A stretch of 64,000 bases of DNA from assembly GCA_026008535.1 (NCBI GenBank), contig BRKX01000004.1:11123501-11187500 (forward strand), given 5' to 3'. Made by a program: the position numbers and the translations under genes. Shown here one piece after another: positions 1-13,301 of the stretch. Within the stretch, counting starts at the first letter, position 1; each line of letters opens with the position of its first letter. This DNA comes from Perilla frutescens. Its lineage: Eukaryota > Streptophyta > Magnoliopsida > Lamiales > Lamiaceae. Under the pieces are notes generated by a model. The model saw nothing but the letters and a program-made list of their open reading frames with translations. It did no database searches and was not told the DNA's origin.

Positions 1-768
1 AGTAATGCAAGTGGTGGTGAATGATGAGTAGGAGATGATTAATTGGGAATTGGGATTACGCGTTTGACAACTTGGATCTTCATGAGCTCAGATTATACTG
101 TATTTATCTTTGACTTTGTAATATTATTTCTAGTCTAAGTTTCACAAGGTCATAATATTTCAATTCATATTTATATATAAGCTGTTAATGGAGACATGAA
201 CCTTTCTCAAATCTTGGCGGCAATATTTTTAGGTTTTAGTTTGCTGCCTTTTTTTTCCATTTATTAAAATATAAAAATGTGCATCAATTAATTGTTTACG
301 TAAATTCCATTCTAACTTTTCGGTACCTACAACCCCCCCCCCCCACCCCACCCACATTTAGTAAGATAGTAAGATAAATAGAAATTATCATTTTCTCGTC
401 TAAACTACGTTTTTAGAAATAGAAATCTATAATATTTAATTAAAAGATTATTTACATATATTAATAAACATCTATTGATATATTAGTAAAACTAATTAAT
501 TAGGTCAATGAATTAGATTATGAATGTTAGTTAATATTTGGCCAATTATGAACGATTATATGTATAATAAAATGAATGCTATCATAAATAAATAAATAAA
601 TAAATTAATATTATTATTAAAATTCATTCCAAAGAGGATGCTATAGGAAGCGAAAATTGACAATATTATATATAATATTTTTATTAATTTTTATATATTT
701 ATTTAGTTTTGGAATCTTATCAAATTCAAAATTAGATAAAATATATAAATAATAAAGATATTATCATA
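1..768. other. AT-rich intergenic DNA, no gene seen
   Basis: No coding region is supported here. The stretch is strongly AT-rich, with a short AAAT-type microsatellite near 585-607 and a C-rich run near 331-352. I see no transposon termini that I can pair. Confidence 0.6.
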
Positions 769-1400
769 TGATAAACATCTAGAGTCTTTGGCAACAAGTA
801 AATATCTTTACAAAGATATATATCAATATTCAAGAGCCAATGAGATAGCGCCACGTCAGCCCAAGATACTTCTACCTACAACTATAAATAGGAGCTTCCA
901 TATCAGTTGAAAATCACACCAGAAATCATTTGAAGAGTTCAAGAATTTGAGAAAAAATTCCATAAGTGAAATTCTCTCAAATATTCAAGGCGTTCTTCAC
1001 GAAATTCATCCTGAAGGCAGCGTTTGATCCATAAGTAAAGCAGTCAAAGACGTTCTTCATCAAATTCATCCCGAAATTGACGTTTGATCCGAAAACAAGG
1101 TGTTGCCTCTTCGAATTAACGTTATCAAGACTAAAGACTAAGTCAAAGAAGATCGATGATATCCCCGAAAGCTTCAAAGACCAAGTTCAAACAACAAGTC
1201 CGAGAAAATCAAAGAGACAAATTTACTCTGAAAATTTCAAAGATCGTTTGAAGATCAAGTTTTGAAGAGAAGAATTAGAGGAAAAATAGAGATTGGAATT
1301 GTATAAATATATTTTGATTTGAAAATCATCTGAATTTTATACTTTTTTGTTTTACCAAATTAAATATAAATTTTTATGTTACAGATACCGTGTATAAATA
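769..1400 (+). promoter_or_regulatory. Promoter/leader remnant of an LTR or pararetrovirus-like element
   Basis: A TATAAATA box (883-890) follows a CCACGTCAG motif, which resembles strong plant viral and LTR promoters. Downstream is a leader with a 40-bp direct repeat of 60-bp period (991-1030 and 1051-1090). I could not pair TG..CA ends or a target-site duplication, and no ORF of meaningful length follows. It could be a degenerate solo LTR or a leader of an endogenous pararetrovirus. The assignment rests on motif layout only. Confidence 0.3.
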
Positions 1401-1469
1401 TCTTAATCTTATCTTATTTTAATTCTTAATTAATCTATAATAATAATAATAATAATAATAATGATAATA

Positions 1470-2250
<781 letters not shown>

Positions 2251-2255
2251 TAATA

Positions 2256-4725
2256 CTAATAATAATAATTTATATATATAAATTTGGATTTCATGCCCAA
2301 ATGCCATTTCCGAGTTTGGAAATATTTAATTAATATTAATCATTAATTATATATCTGCAATTTACTTTAATTATCTACAATAATATATAATATACATTTT
2401 AAATCAATTATACTTAATGTATCAATAACCTAATACAAGTGGCTCCGATCATGAGAAGTATCTATGAATTAAATTAGTCAATTATTATCACAATTATGAC
2501 CATAATTAAATGAGTCAATTATTTCCGCAATTAAGTCTATCCAATTAAATTCAAAACACTAAAAATCAATTTTTTTAGATATATTGATTATTTTCCCCCG
2601 CCTCTTAAGCAAATAATTTTCTTCAATCAATTATTTGAAGATATAATCTCAATATCTATCATCGAACAACATGGTGAAACATATCAATTCAATTTTTCAA
2701 TATATATCTCAAGATTTTATTTTATTTTATTTTTTCTTAAATTCAATAGGAAGACAAACAGAAGCACGGTCGAATCCAATGGTATCTCTGCCAAAACTAT
2801 TGTCGAAGTCTCTACATCCTCGGCATCGATTACAATTCGATAAATTCATCACCGCACAATTCAATTTTATCATTTTAGTATCTAAATCTTTTTCCCTTTT
2901 TTGTCTTTTTCATGAGTTGAACTGCTCATTTGTGAAATTTTCAAGTATTAACAGAAGCTTTTGATCTGATGATACTGCGAGTGAAAGCCGACGATTTTTC
3001 TTGCAATGGAAGCATTGGTGTGACGGCAAAACACAGAAACTTATTTTTACAGACAAGGTACACAATTCTAATTATAAATCCTCTATGAAATATGGATGAT
3101 CCGACGTATTTCAATGAATACCAAAAGTTGCATTATATTTATTTAATTTACGCTTTATATTTTGATGTTTCGAGCCTTGGCATGATATTCAATGTGTATT
3201 TGTTGGATTTTTATCTATTTATTGCAGTTTTATTGTTATTTATTCTCCTCGAAAAATTATCAATTTGAAAAAGAATTGAAAGAGAGAATTTGAAGGACAA
3301 AAGAAAAAAGGCGAAAGAGATAGAATCGGATTTTTGAGCAGCATTAACGCTATTGTGCGCACAACTTATAAAGACCGCCAAACATCATCAGTCTCAACGG
3401 TATCCTCTTCCAACTTGCATAGCTTCAGGTCTGTGTTTATGTGTATCTCTATCAATATGTTTTCTACTAAATTATTATTGTTCACATAAATTTGTTTTGA
3501 GTGATTGTATTATCCCCATTTGTAAGTCTTAAATTATTTATGATGTAAAAGTGCGTTGCTTATCTGAAAAATTATACACAAGTTTCAGTTTGATTGACGA
3601 TGACTAAGCAGATTAGTTGAAATGACTATGTTTTCGCTTTTTTGTAAAATTAGTCAGGAAAAATTTATGTTGTCTATTAATACAGATGTTGAAGAGTATA
3701 ATACAAAGGTTGAAGAGTATAAAGGAGCGATTGATTTTATATCACTTTTCTTCCATGTGATTGAGATTTCTTGTGCCCAATTCATTTTTTTTACATTATT
3801 TGTCAATTATTTTATCTTTATCAAACATACTATGTATTTGAAGTCTGTTTGGATATTTTCCAGATAGCTTGACATTTCATAATCATCTGAATTATTATAT
3901 TTCATTGTATTATTTCTTAGCATATATCTTTTCTAAATTTTGGTTGACAAGTTAGAATCTGTCTTCTTTTAATTTGCTTGCAATTATAAAAATAAAAAAA
4001 TGTTCTTACAATTGATATGTATATATACATATATAAACAGTTCAATATTCAATTTTGTTCTTATATATATATATATATATATATAAACAGTTCAATATTC
4101 AATTTTTCATGACATCTCTATTCAAGGCACTTAATCTTTCATATTTATAAAAAGAAATTAATATTATTTGTGTTCTTGAAGTTTGGATTATTGAAGTTAT
4201 GACTATACTCATCATATTCAGTTGCATTGCTTAATTACATTGTAGTTCTCATTGTTTTTATCATTCTAGATTCTATATTTGATCTTTTAGGTTATGCAAT
4301 ATATCAAACCTTTGAAGGTTTTATCAATGATTAATATATCATCGTTGCTAACCGAGTTGATTATTATTAATTTCTTTTTATTTCATGAGTTTTATTTTTT
4401 CTCATTATTGTCTCTTTTTTTATTCCGTGTTAGATTTCGTTCTTACTAAGGTGATAAATTGATGCGTAAAAGAAGAAATCGTGATATAGTTTGGGAGTTT
4501 CTATGTTGTATTTGTTCTATATTTTACTACACCGTGTTAATTAGTGTCTTGATTCATGTGAAGCTACAATATGATGTATTTATAATCTTAAAGTTTATCA
4601 TTGTGAATGTTTAATTTATGGTTGTTAATAGTTTTTGCAATAGTTGATCGTTCCAAGAGTTTCTTATTTATTCATCTACTTAATGTGCTTATTAAGTTAA
4701 TGACTTTTTCCATCACACACACACA
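2256..4725. other. AT-rich DNA without recognisable gene
   Basis: Only short frames occur (for example 2671-2964 and 3622-3867, plus strand), and neither protein resembles a family I know. Slightly less AT-rich islands near 2950-3060 and 3290-3430 could be remnants of exons or untranslated exons, but nothing supports a gene model. A short (CA)n tract sits at about 4713-4730, where the next element inserted. Confidence 0.5.
4031..4107. repeat. 50-bp direct duplication with (TA)n core
   Basis: The motif ATATAAACAGTTCAATATTC occurs at 4031 and again at 4081, separated by a TA-dinucleotide run. This looks like local slippage or an unequal-exchange duplication. Confidence 0.8.
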
Positions 4726-4730
4726 CACAC

Positions 4731-5699
4731 TGATGAAGAATTGACGAGCATTGAAAAGAATTAGAGTACAACCAAAAATTATTAATTTATTAACAATTGA
4801 AGAGGAAGCCCAAGATTGTTGATCCATCAAGAAGTGGCGTGTAGCAGCCCAAGTAGAGCCCAAATTCGCCACTTATTGAAGGCCTAAACATAATTGAGAT
4901 TTATTTTATCTAGATTAGATTTTAGTATCTTTTATTTTTGATTTATTTTATCTAGATTAGATTTTAGTATCTTTTATTTTTTGTCTTTATATATTTATCT
5001 TATTTAGAGTTCTAATTAAGGTAAACTATCTAGTTTATTTTCGGCCACTTATTTTGGCCTTGATATTTTCAATCCACATCTACTATAAAAGGGGGATCAT
5101 TGTGAACAATAAACTCAGACATTGGATAATATTTGAAGCTTTATTTTCAATCATCTCATGATCCATCGGATGATCACACAAATACTTTTGTTGTTTTAGT
5201 TCAAAAACATCATTTTTTAGGTCTAGCAAACCTAGAGTCTTATACCAAGCTTCTTTTTAGTTTCTCCAGATCTAGGGGGAAGTGCTAAAGAAATCCGGAG
5301 TTGTTCGAAGTAATTGCATTTCGTCTCTCTGAAGGCGGGGTTCCATATGCGCATTTTAGGTCCTTGTAAGTTCGAGGTTCGTTTCAGATTTTCATCTCAT
5401 CGAAGGCGAGGTTCAATTGAAGATCATCTTCTTCTACCAATCATCATCATCGCCGTCCGCCAGACAAGATCGTTCATCTCAATCATCACCCATCCCGCTG
5501 CCATCGCTCTTCCAATCCATAAATTCGTAAGTTTCCGCTGTATAATCGAGTCTTTTTATTTCTAAGTCTTCAACTTATTTTCGTGTCTATATCGATTCCT
5601 GGTATTATATTGGACCTTTACATCGTCGTCGTGTGTTCGTTCTGAAGTCTGCATATTCTGATATTCCTTCATGTTCTTGAGCATGTCGGGATCGCATCA
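4731..5699 (+). mobile_element. Solo LTR (gypsy type) in a CA microsatellite
   Basis: The 969-bp segment begins TGATGAAGAATTG and ends GGGATCGCATCA, giving TGATG/CATCA inverted ends. CACAC flanks both sides (4726-4730 and 5700-5704). It carries a TATAAAAG box at 5084-5091, placing transcription on the plus strand. The terminal GGATCGCATCA is shared with the LTR of the CRM-like element that starts 310 bp downstream, so the two families are probably related. No internal region follows, so this is a solo LTR left by recombination. The TSD lies in a CA repeat, so its match alone is weak, but the termini are convincing. Confidence 0.75.
4898..4981. repeat. Two tandem copies of a 42-bp unit
   Basis: Within the solo LTR, a unit containing ATCTAGATTAGATTTTAGT is repeated with a period of 42 bp (starts 4898 and 4940) and almost no divergence, upstream of the TATA box. 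It could be a U3 enhancer-type duplication. Confidence 0.85.
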
Positions 5700-5704
5700 C
5701 ACAC

Positions 5705-6003
5705 ACACACACATATATTGTAATGAACTATATTTCTTTTATAGATTATTTAAAATCATCTAATACTTATTCGATAAATATTAATTAATTATCGTATAAA
5801 ATTAAGGATTTGAACTATCAACTAATATATTATTTTGGTCATTTATATAAAAAACTTCATTTCAATCTCAAGGCTATCATTAAATTTAATGGTAAAATAC
5901 TGATACATTGATATTTTTTTATGTCAACATATTTTAGTTTTACAACAAAGTATATGAATTCAACAAAAATAAATCTAATTGATAATAATATAATTAAGTC
6001 CTA
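5705..6003. other. AT-rich spacer and insertion target
   Basis: No gene is visible. This is the left flank of the CRM-like element. Its continuation is at 36001, where a Helitron-type 3' end lies. Confidence 0.5.
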
Positions 6004-6008
6004 CATAT

Positions 6009-6824
6009 TGACACGACCTGAGTCGAGGAAGGACTTGACCCAATTAGGGTGCCTGAAGGACCGATGACAAGATCCCGAGCTAAGAGGTTCAAGGAGAGCC
6101 TCAATGGATTCATTCAAGAGGTTTGGAGCCAAGAGTCATCCAAATGACCCGTGGAGGGAGAGGACACCGAGCTCAAGTGGAAGACAGTGATCTCGAGCTG
6201 CGGAATGGACTGGCACAAGTTACAGCACGAGTCGGGACGTGAGCAGTCGATCGCGCCAAAGAGCGCGAGAGAAGTCGGGCGCGCTCGAGACACTACGAGC
6301 TATGAGACTGGCGCGACTCACAGCGCGGCCTGAGGTGCGAGTTAACCAGTCGCGCCAGCCACATGTTGAGCCTTGGACTAAGCGCGATTCACAGCGTGAC
6401 CCGGGGCGCGACTGACCCCGTGTCGCGCCCATCTGGAGCATGTTCTGAAAAGGCTTATTTTATGCTTTATTTCCCTATTTCTCTTAGGATTTTATTTATG
6501 GATTATTTATTTTGGGCCCAACTATATAAGGGTTTCTTCTATTGTAATTCGGGACACATTATTCATATACAAATTTATTTTAGCGAGTTATTTCTCTATG
6601 GAGAATTCTCTCTTTCTCACGCACATACCGTGAGGCTTCACGACTTATCAAACAAACAATCCATAACTGTTTGTGGCGTCACCATCAATCGCGAGTTCGT
6701 GTCTTCAATTGATCGCGGGTTGCGGATCCAATTGGTTCGTGGTTCAACATCATTGTGAGGCCAGGGTTCGAGATTTCTCCCAAATCCACCGTTGTAGTCT
6801 GATACTCCTGGGAGGATCGCATCA
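6009..6824 (+). repeat. 5' LTR of CRM-like element (816 bp)
   Basis: It starts TGACACGACCTGAG and ends GGAGGATCGCATCA, directly before the PBS. A TATATAAG-type box lies near 6523. The U3 portion (about 6220-6430) is unusually rich in CpG and in the repeated motif GCGCGA/TCGCGC, in contrast to the AT-rich surroundings. The 5' end of the LTR encodes the C-terminal tail of pol in the 3' copy. Confidence 0.93.
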
Positions 6825-6826
6825 AG

Positions 6827-6840
6827 TGGTATCAAAGCTT
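6827..6840 (+). other. Primer-binding site, tRNA-Met(i) type
   Basis: TGGTATCAAAGC begins 2 bp after the LTR. It matches the plant initiator-tRNA-Met PBS (TGGTATCAGAGC) except for one base. Confidence 0.85.
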
Positions 6841-7536
6841 CAACTTTGTATCAGGTTCCAATCTTTATCCCGTTTTTTATCTTTGGTTTAATTTTATTTC
6901 TCGCCTTCAAAAAAAAAGAGGAAAGAGACGAAATCAGCAAAAAAAAAAAGAAAATGTCGCTGATTTTAAAAAAAAGAGTAAAAATGCGGGAAAATTTTTT
7001 GCCGTTTCGTTGATTTTCATTTTGTTATTTGGGTTCCCGGAGTCTTATAGATCGTCCGTAGAAAAGTCGAAATTTTTTGTGAAAATTTCAAATTTTTTTG
7101 AATTTTCGGTAGATAATTTTGGGCATTTTGTGGTATTGATATATGTTGTTTGGGAAGCTGTATTTTGGTGTTTGGGAGTGATTTGAGTAATATTTTTATT
7201 GAAAAAAAAATGAAAATTATTGGTGATATTGTTGCTACTGCGTGGATAAGTTGTTCTAGTCTTATTTGGTGTGATTGTGAGATTGGTGAATTTCTGTGGA
7301 GAGGAATTTGAGTGGAAAAAGGCAGAGATGTGAGATCAATCGAGTGAAAAAAGCCAAATTGAGTGATACACAAGTGCATACACGTGAGGGAGAGCTAGAA
7401 CATTGTGTAGGATCCATTCTGTTTTTTTTTCTCGTTTTGTTTTGCATCTTAATCATTCTGTTCTGTTCGTTGGACTACAACAGCAATTGTATTTGAGTAA
7501 AAAAAATTGAAAAAAAAGTAAAAAAAAGAGTCAATT

Positions 7537-8580
7537 ATGTCTAACAAAACTGCAGGTACCGGAGAGCAGTCAGAGAAGGCAGCAGAGACCGGAGGGGCCG
7601 CAATCCAGAATTTTGATCCCAAATCCACAATTGAAGCTATACAACAACACATGATAAGGTTGTTCCGAACTGAGTTGACTGCATTGAACAAGAGACTGGA
7701 TAGTTTGGAGACTCTAGTACAGGAGAAGACTCAGCAAGGTGGACGAAGCAAAAAAGGGGGCAGAGGTGGCCGAATGGAAGCTAGGTGATACCCACATGTA
7801 GAGAAGGAAAGAGGAGGATACTATGACTCCTATAGTGACGACTATGAAGAGGAAGATAGAGCTTCTGTAGCAGGTGGACGGAGACATGGGAAAAGCCGGA
7901 ATCGAGAAGATGATAATCTAGGAAACATCAAGATGAACATCCCATCATTCCATGGGAAGAATTACCTGACAACCTATCTTGAATGGGAGTGCAATGTGGA
8001 GATGGTGTTCGACTGCCACAACTATTCAAAACTCAAGAAGGTGAAACTGGCAGCAGTCGAGTTTTCCGATTACGCTCTAGTATGGTGGGAACAGTTGACA
8101 ACCTCTAGGAGGCGCAATGGAGAACCACCAATTAAAACGTGGGCCGAGATGAAGGTCATCATGAGAAGACGGTTTGTACCGAGCTACTACTACCGAGAGC
8201 TACACACTAAGCTTCAGACCTTGAGGGAAGACTCAAGTAGCGTAGACGAGTACTTCAAGGAGATGGAGATAGCCATGATTCAGGCTAATGTGGTAAAAGA
8301 TGATAAGGTGACCACAACTAGATTTTTAGCCGGACTAAACAGAGAGATACGAGACACAGTGGAACTGCAACCATATGTGGAACTAAATGATATAGTGCAG
8401 TTGGCGATCAAAGTGGAGAACCAGCTCAAGAGGAAGGGTAGCCAGAACCGAGCCGGTTCATCTAATTGGAGGCAAAATCAGAATACCAACACACCTCCAT
8501 GGAAGACGAACCAAGGAAAGAAAGAGACGAAACAACCTTTCTCCAAGCCGAAAACCGAGACACCTATCACACCCAGTTCC
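7537..8580 (+). pseudogene. gag: gag of CRM-like element, 5' part (split)
   Basis: The frame starts at ATG 7537, after a leader of about 700 bp with A-rich tracts. A single in-frame TGA at 7786-7788 interrupts an otherwise continuous gag. The stretch from 7933 carries a retrotransposon gag (capsid) domain with YLEWE, ALVWWEQL, RRRFVPSYY and FLAGLNREI motifs typical of plant chromoviruses. The reading frame ends abruptly at 8580, where a large insertion begins. The CCHC zinc knuckle that should follow lies 23 kb away at 31743-31784. The protein would normally package the element RNA into virus-like particles. This copy cannot produce it intact. Confidence 0.9.
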
Positions 8581-8974
8581 TATTGGGATCGAATACGTAA
8601 ACGCAACGGAAAAATAAAAATTTATAAAATATGAAATAACAATTATTTCATAACACACGTATCATCGGATTCACGTTATTATGATGGATTATAAAATGAT
8701 CATATCATTTTATATTTTTAATTATAAACACACATTTTCGCAATCCAGTTGATGAAGGGTGTGTAGCAATCGATTGCTCGTCTACTTGTAGAGATCCAAA
8801 CGTATCTCCTCTATCAAGTCCACACGATTGGAACGTATCTCATGTATCAATTTCACTAGTAATCGATATATGGAGAAAATATGCTTAGTGTAAAAAAATG
8901 GAGATCAAGAGATAGAAAAATATGGAGAAAAATGATAAGATATATCATTCTTCCATACAAGAAATTGAATATTT

Positions 8975-9387
8975 AACCACACATAAATTTGCCACACATA
9001 GTTATGTGTAGCGATTTAGCCACACATAGTTATATAATGTGTGGGTGAATAGACTTGACACTTTTATTTACCTTTTTCACATTTAATATGTGTGGTTAAA
9101 ATATTTTAATCACATTTTTATTTTGACGAAATGAATTCCAAATTCCTTCCAACTTTGTTATGCCTATGTGGCATTTTTAAAACATGTATTGTCTTTTTAT
9201 AAAATTTTGAAAATAAATAATTAACCACACATAATTACAAGTCATATATATGTATGGGTAAAAGGTACATCTAATTTTTTTTACTCCAGATCCCTTAAAT
9301 TTTTTAAAATGCGTGTGGAATTTTGAATTAACTAAATTTTTTAAAATAAATAATTAACCACACAAAATTACTAGTTATGTATATGTA
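8975..9387. repeat. CACTA left subterminal repeat array
   Basis: CCACACAT and its reverse complement recur many times. From 9130 longer degenerate units appear, each with CTATGTGG, AATAATTAACCACACA and a following GTTATGTATATG-like stretch. Similar units reappear at about 17100-17400, which suggests that the DNA between was inserted into this array. Confidence 0.6.
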
Positions 9388-9417
9388 CTAGTATTTTACC
9401 CACCGTGCGATGCACGG
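9388..9417 (-). mobile_element. Helitron-type 3' terminus (hairpin plus CTAG)
   Basis: Read on the minus strand, a perfect 6-bp stem hairpin with a 3-nt loop (CCGTGC-ATC-GCACGG, 9417-9403) is followed 11 bp later by CTAG at 9391-9388 and then T. That is the layout of a Helitron 3' end (hairpin, CTRR, insertion before T). The 5' TC end, expected to the right, was not found. No Rep/helicase frame is visible, so any element would be non-autonomous. Confidence 0.5.
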
Positions 9418-9477
9418 CTAAAATTTATAAATGTACATATATTTTGTTACAATAATATTTTAATTACAATTTATAGA

Positions 9478-9798
9478 ATTAAAGATTACCCTTGAATACC
9501 CAAAGTTTGTCCATTTTTCAGTTTTGTCCCGAAATTAAAAGTCACTCTTCAATAGCACTAATGCAATTTTTCGGTGATTTAAATATTGATGCAGAATGTT
9601 GCTCTCACCTTCAAATGCCTCCACACATCCGCTTAAGATTTTCAACATTCCACGATAATATTTAGAACACTGAGAAATTGCATTGATGGTATAATGTTAA
9701 TTTGTCAAATATTGGGTATTGAAGTGTAACTTTTGAATTTTGGGACAAAAGTGAAAAATGGGCAAACGATAAGTAATAAAGTGCAATTAACCCTAAAA
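9478..9798. mobile_element. Foldback MITE with long inverted repeats
   Basis: The left arm contains GTCCATTTTTCAGTTTTGTC and the right arm contains GACAAAAGTGAAAAATGGGC. These are reverse complements apart from a few substitutions, and the similarity extends over about 70 bp. The right end reads TTAACCCTAAA, a common plant MITE-style end. About 180 bp lies between the arms. The superfamily is not assigned. Confidence 0.6.
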
Positions 9799-12700
9799 AT
9801 AACAATAAAATAAATTTAGGTGATATTCAATTTATTTTGTTAAATATAGTAACGGTTTGAACCAAAAATATCAAATAATGTATAATGATAAATTTTGAAG
9901 TACTTCTATACACACATTTATAATAAGATATATTTATGAAAATATAGGCAAAACAAAATATAAGAGAAATGGTGACGAAGTTCTGATTTCTTTTGCTGTA
10001 AAAGAATATATAAAGATAATTTAGTTTCTAGTTCTTCTTATAGTTTGTCGTCTAACCAAGAAGTTTGATATTAAAATATAATAATTTGCTATACAAATCT
10101 TTTGAGTTTGTCATGTTGGATATAAGTTTCGTATGTGTATAATTCTACTAAAAAACAATGGAAACATCTCATATCGATTGTGTAAAATGTGTGTGAGACT
10201 TATAAAAGATTTCGCAAACTTTAAGGTCGCTAATCTTTTAAGTTTGAAGTGTTAGATATAAATTGTATCATATATATAATATATGATACAAATTTCACCT
10301 AATCTTTTTTCACCCAAAAACCGGCAAACATCTATGCACCAAATTATCGCTGCAAAAATCCTAATTCACACTTCAAAACTATACTAAAATCATGAATTCT
10401 TAAAATAAAAAAAAAATACATGCATAATTACATCCACACACAAAGAGACAAAAACTAATATAAATCAATCAAAATAAAATAGAAGCAAGTTGAATTCCAA
10501 GTTTTCTCAATGTCTACTCTTGCTTTGTATTTAGAATAGCACGCTTCAAGAGTCTTTTTGGACATGCTTGTTGTACCTTATGTGATTTAGTCTTGATTAA
10601 AAGCGGCTCGATATTGTAAAGATCATGGATAACTATTTGACCGTAAATATAAATGCATTCACATACAAAAAGAAAAAATGTAACAAAAAACCAATCAATA
10701 TTAAATAGAATAATTTAAACTCAAATATTAATCCTCATGTAAATTCATTCTCTCTACTTTTCCATTTGATATGTGAAATATAAATGTTGTATATATGTTA
10801 CCTCCATTATCCACATTTAATTAGCTGCATAACCATTTCCAAAAAAAATATTTCGATCGTCATTGTTATAAATTAGGATTAATCGTCTCCTAGTTAATCT
10901 TTATAATTAGGTTTCACTTTTTTCATTTGTAGTTTTAGTAGTTTTAGTTAGGATTGATTATTTTATGATAAGAGTCGTAATTATTTTAAATTCTCAATTA
11001 TTAATTATTACAAACTTACAATAAAACAAAGAATAATTGAATATTCGTGATTATATAAACTTGCACAACAAAATAAAGGCAGATAAAAGATGAATATATT
11101 AAGATATATTGAATAAATCATATTAATAACGTACATTGTTAATATTAAATAACAGTGAAGGCACTAAAGTTATTATATATTTACTAATTAAATACTACAT
11201 AATAATCTTTTTCAATAACAAAATGTATAATTGCACTTTAGAATTGCAAGAAAAAAAAATCCAATATATTATTTCTAGATAGTATTGACATTTAAGATAC
11301 ACAAATTTTATACAATTAATCGAACAATTATGAACCTATCTAAAGTGTGATTAAAAATGAAAATATATGTGCAAGCTATATCTTATTTTATGCATTCATG
11401 AAGTTAAAAATTAGGGAAATGCATTTGATAATATTCTAATTATATATTTTATTGGCACAGAGAAACATGAATATTTTATTACTACACGTCATCAACATGA
11501 GAAAATTCGTTACCATAATCTAACTTGTAGCTCAAATTAATGTCACCAAACTATAAATAGATAATTATAAAATGCAAAAAAGTAAAAAAATAAGGGATTT
11601 GACTATTCAGTTAAAATAAGTTAAAAATAAATTAAAGTACATTCTTAGACCATTCAATTCATATTAATTTTCAATTACACAAATAAATTTTACCACAAGC
11701 CTAATCCTAATACCTACCATTATATTAAACTCATCCATCGTAATAGTTAAAAAAAAAAAGAAATAATCACAACAAAAAATAAAAGAAAATATTTTAAACC
11801 AATAAAAAAATCTCAAAAAATGAGAATATGAATAATGAAATAATAATATTCTCGGATTAGAGTCGAGCTAACATTGTACAATAAAAATATTATGGATCAT
11901 TCAATTACAAAATATAATTGCATCAAATTATAATTACATTAAATTCATTCCTAAGAAAAAAAATGACAAAAAAAAGAGAAACAACCACAATGTTTGATTT
12001 CAATCATATTGGTACCGTATACTTTTATGTTTCTTCATTTTGGCATCACATCACAAACTTATATTTTGATATTACCTCCAATCTACATTAAAATTTTTGA
12101 ATCTATATAGGATTCATCTCTTGCTTTTCCATGGACCTTCATCATCTCAATATTCTTCACCTTGGAGTACCCTTTCTTGAATCATAAGAAAAATGGGAGA
12201 AATAAAGAATAATATCATTAACAACAACAATATGTTGCATGTAATGCGAAAAAAAAAACACTTAAAAATTTTCACAAAAGTTATATGCTAGATAAGTATA
12301 CAATGTCAAAATATAATGACAAACCTATTCGTATTTATAGGGGAAATTAAATGACTCATATGCATGATTTTACGTTTTAAGTTAATATAGTAAGTGGTAA
12401 TTTGACTAAATGATTCTCTAATTTTGTGATAGAGCATTTAAATGAGATAAATTAGGGATCCCCTAATTCTTTTAATATACGTGGAGTGGATTGGGGGGGA
12501 GGTGTTTTTTCATGTGTACGTTTCTTTAAATAAGGTATATTTGACTAATTAATTATATCTTAATTATTGATGTTTAATAAGCGTATTTTTATCTTTATAT
12601 ATACCTTAATATCTTAATATATATTTTATATCTTAATATACATATCTTATAATAGACTTATATGGAGTATATCTTATTATATATTTATATCATAATATAA

Positions 12701-12821
12701 ATCTTAATATACATTTCATAAATTTTATCTTAATATATATATCATATTAAGATAAAGACAATTCATTTGATATTATATTATATATCTCAATGTATGTCAT
12801 ATCATTAATTTGATAAATTTA

Positions 12822-12885
<64 letters not shown>

Positions 12886-13273
12886 TATATCTTATATTTG
12901 ATATTAATTACTGAAAATCTAGAAATATTAATTAAGGAAATATATAGCTACATTTTTGTTATACATATATTTATTATATTGTATTGTATTTATATTATAT
13001 ATATATATTGAAACATAAATTAAAATAATATATATATATATAGAAATATATTATAATATATAAAAAATAAAAAAATAAGTATACGTGTTATGTAGATATA
13101 TCTCGAATTTATCGGTATCCATTAGCATATTTATCAATAATGAATTTTTAATTAACTAATTAATTAATAATTTTTTTTTAATTATTTAATATTATATTTC
13201 CTTTTTTGACAGGTGTAAATGGGCGGGAAAACCAAGTTACTATAAAAGGCATAACTTCTTGTTTTTATATATA
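9799..13273. other. AT-rich DNA, possible Helitron body
   Basis: No gene is supported. Short, less AT-rich islands (10490-10620 and 12100-12200) read as short open segments on the minus strand and could be exon scraps captured by a Helitron, but I do not recognise them. TATA-rich runs fill 12590-12800. Part of the sequence around 11870-11910 resembles 14500-14545 in the next block, consistent with two related copies. Confidence 0.4.
12824..12886. repeat. (CA)n(TA)n compound microsatellite
   Basis: About 47 bp of CA repeats are followed directly by about 16 bp of TA repeats. Confidence 0.97.
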
Positions 13274-13301
13274 CTAGTATTACATCCCGTGCGATGCACG
13301 G
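13274..13301 (-). mobile_element. Second Helitron-type 3' terminus
   Basis: The same structure as at 9388 occurs here: hairpin CCGTGC-ATC-GCACGG (13301-13287, minus strand), a short AT-rich spacer, then CTAG (13277-13274). The shared hairpin shows that the two ends belong to one family. The 5' end was not located. Confidence 0.5.
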
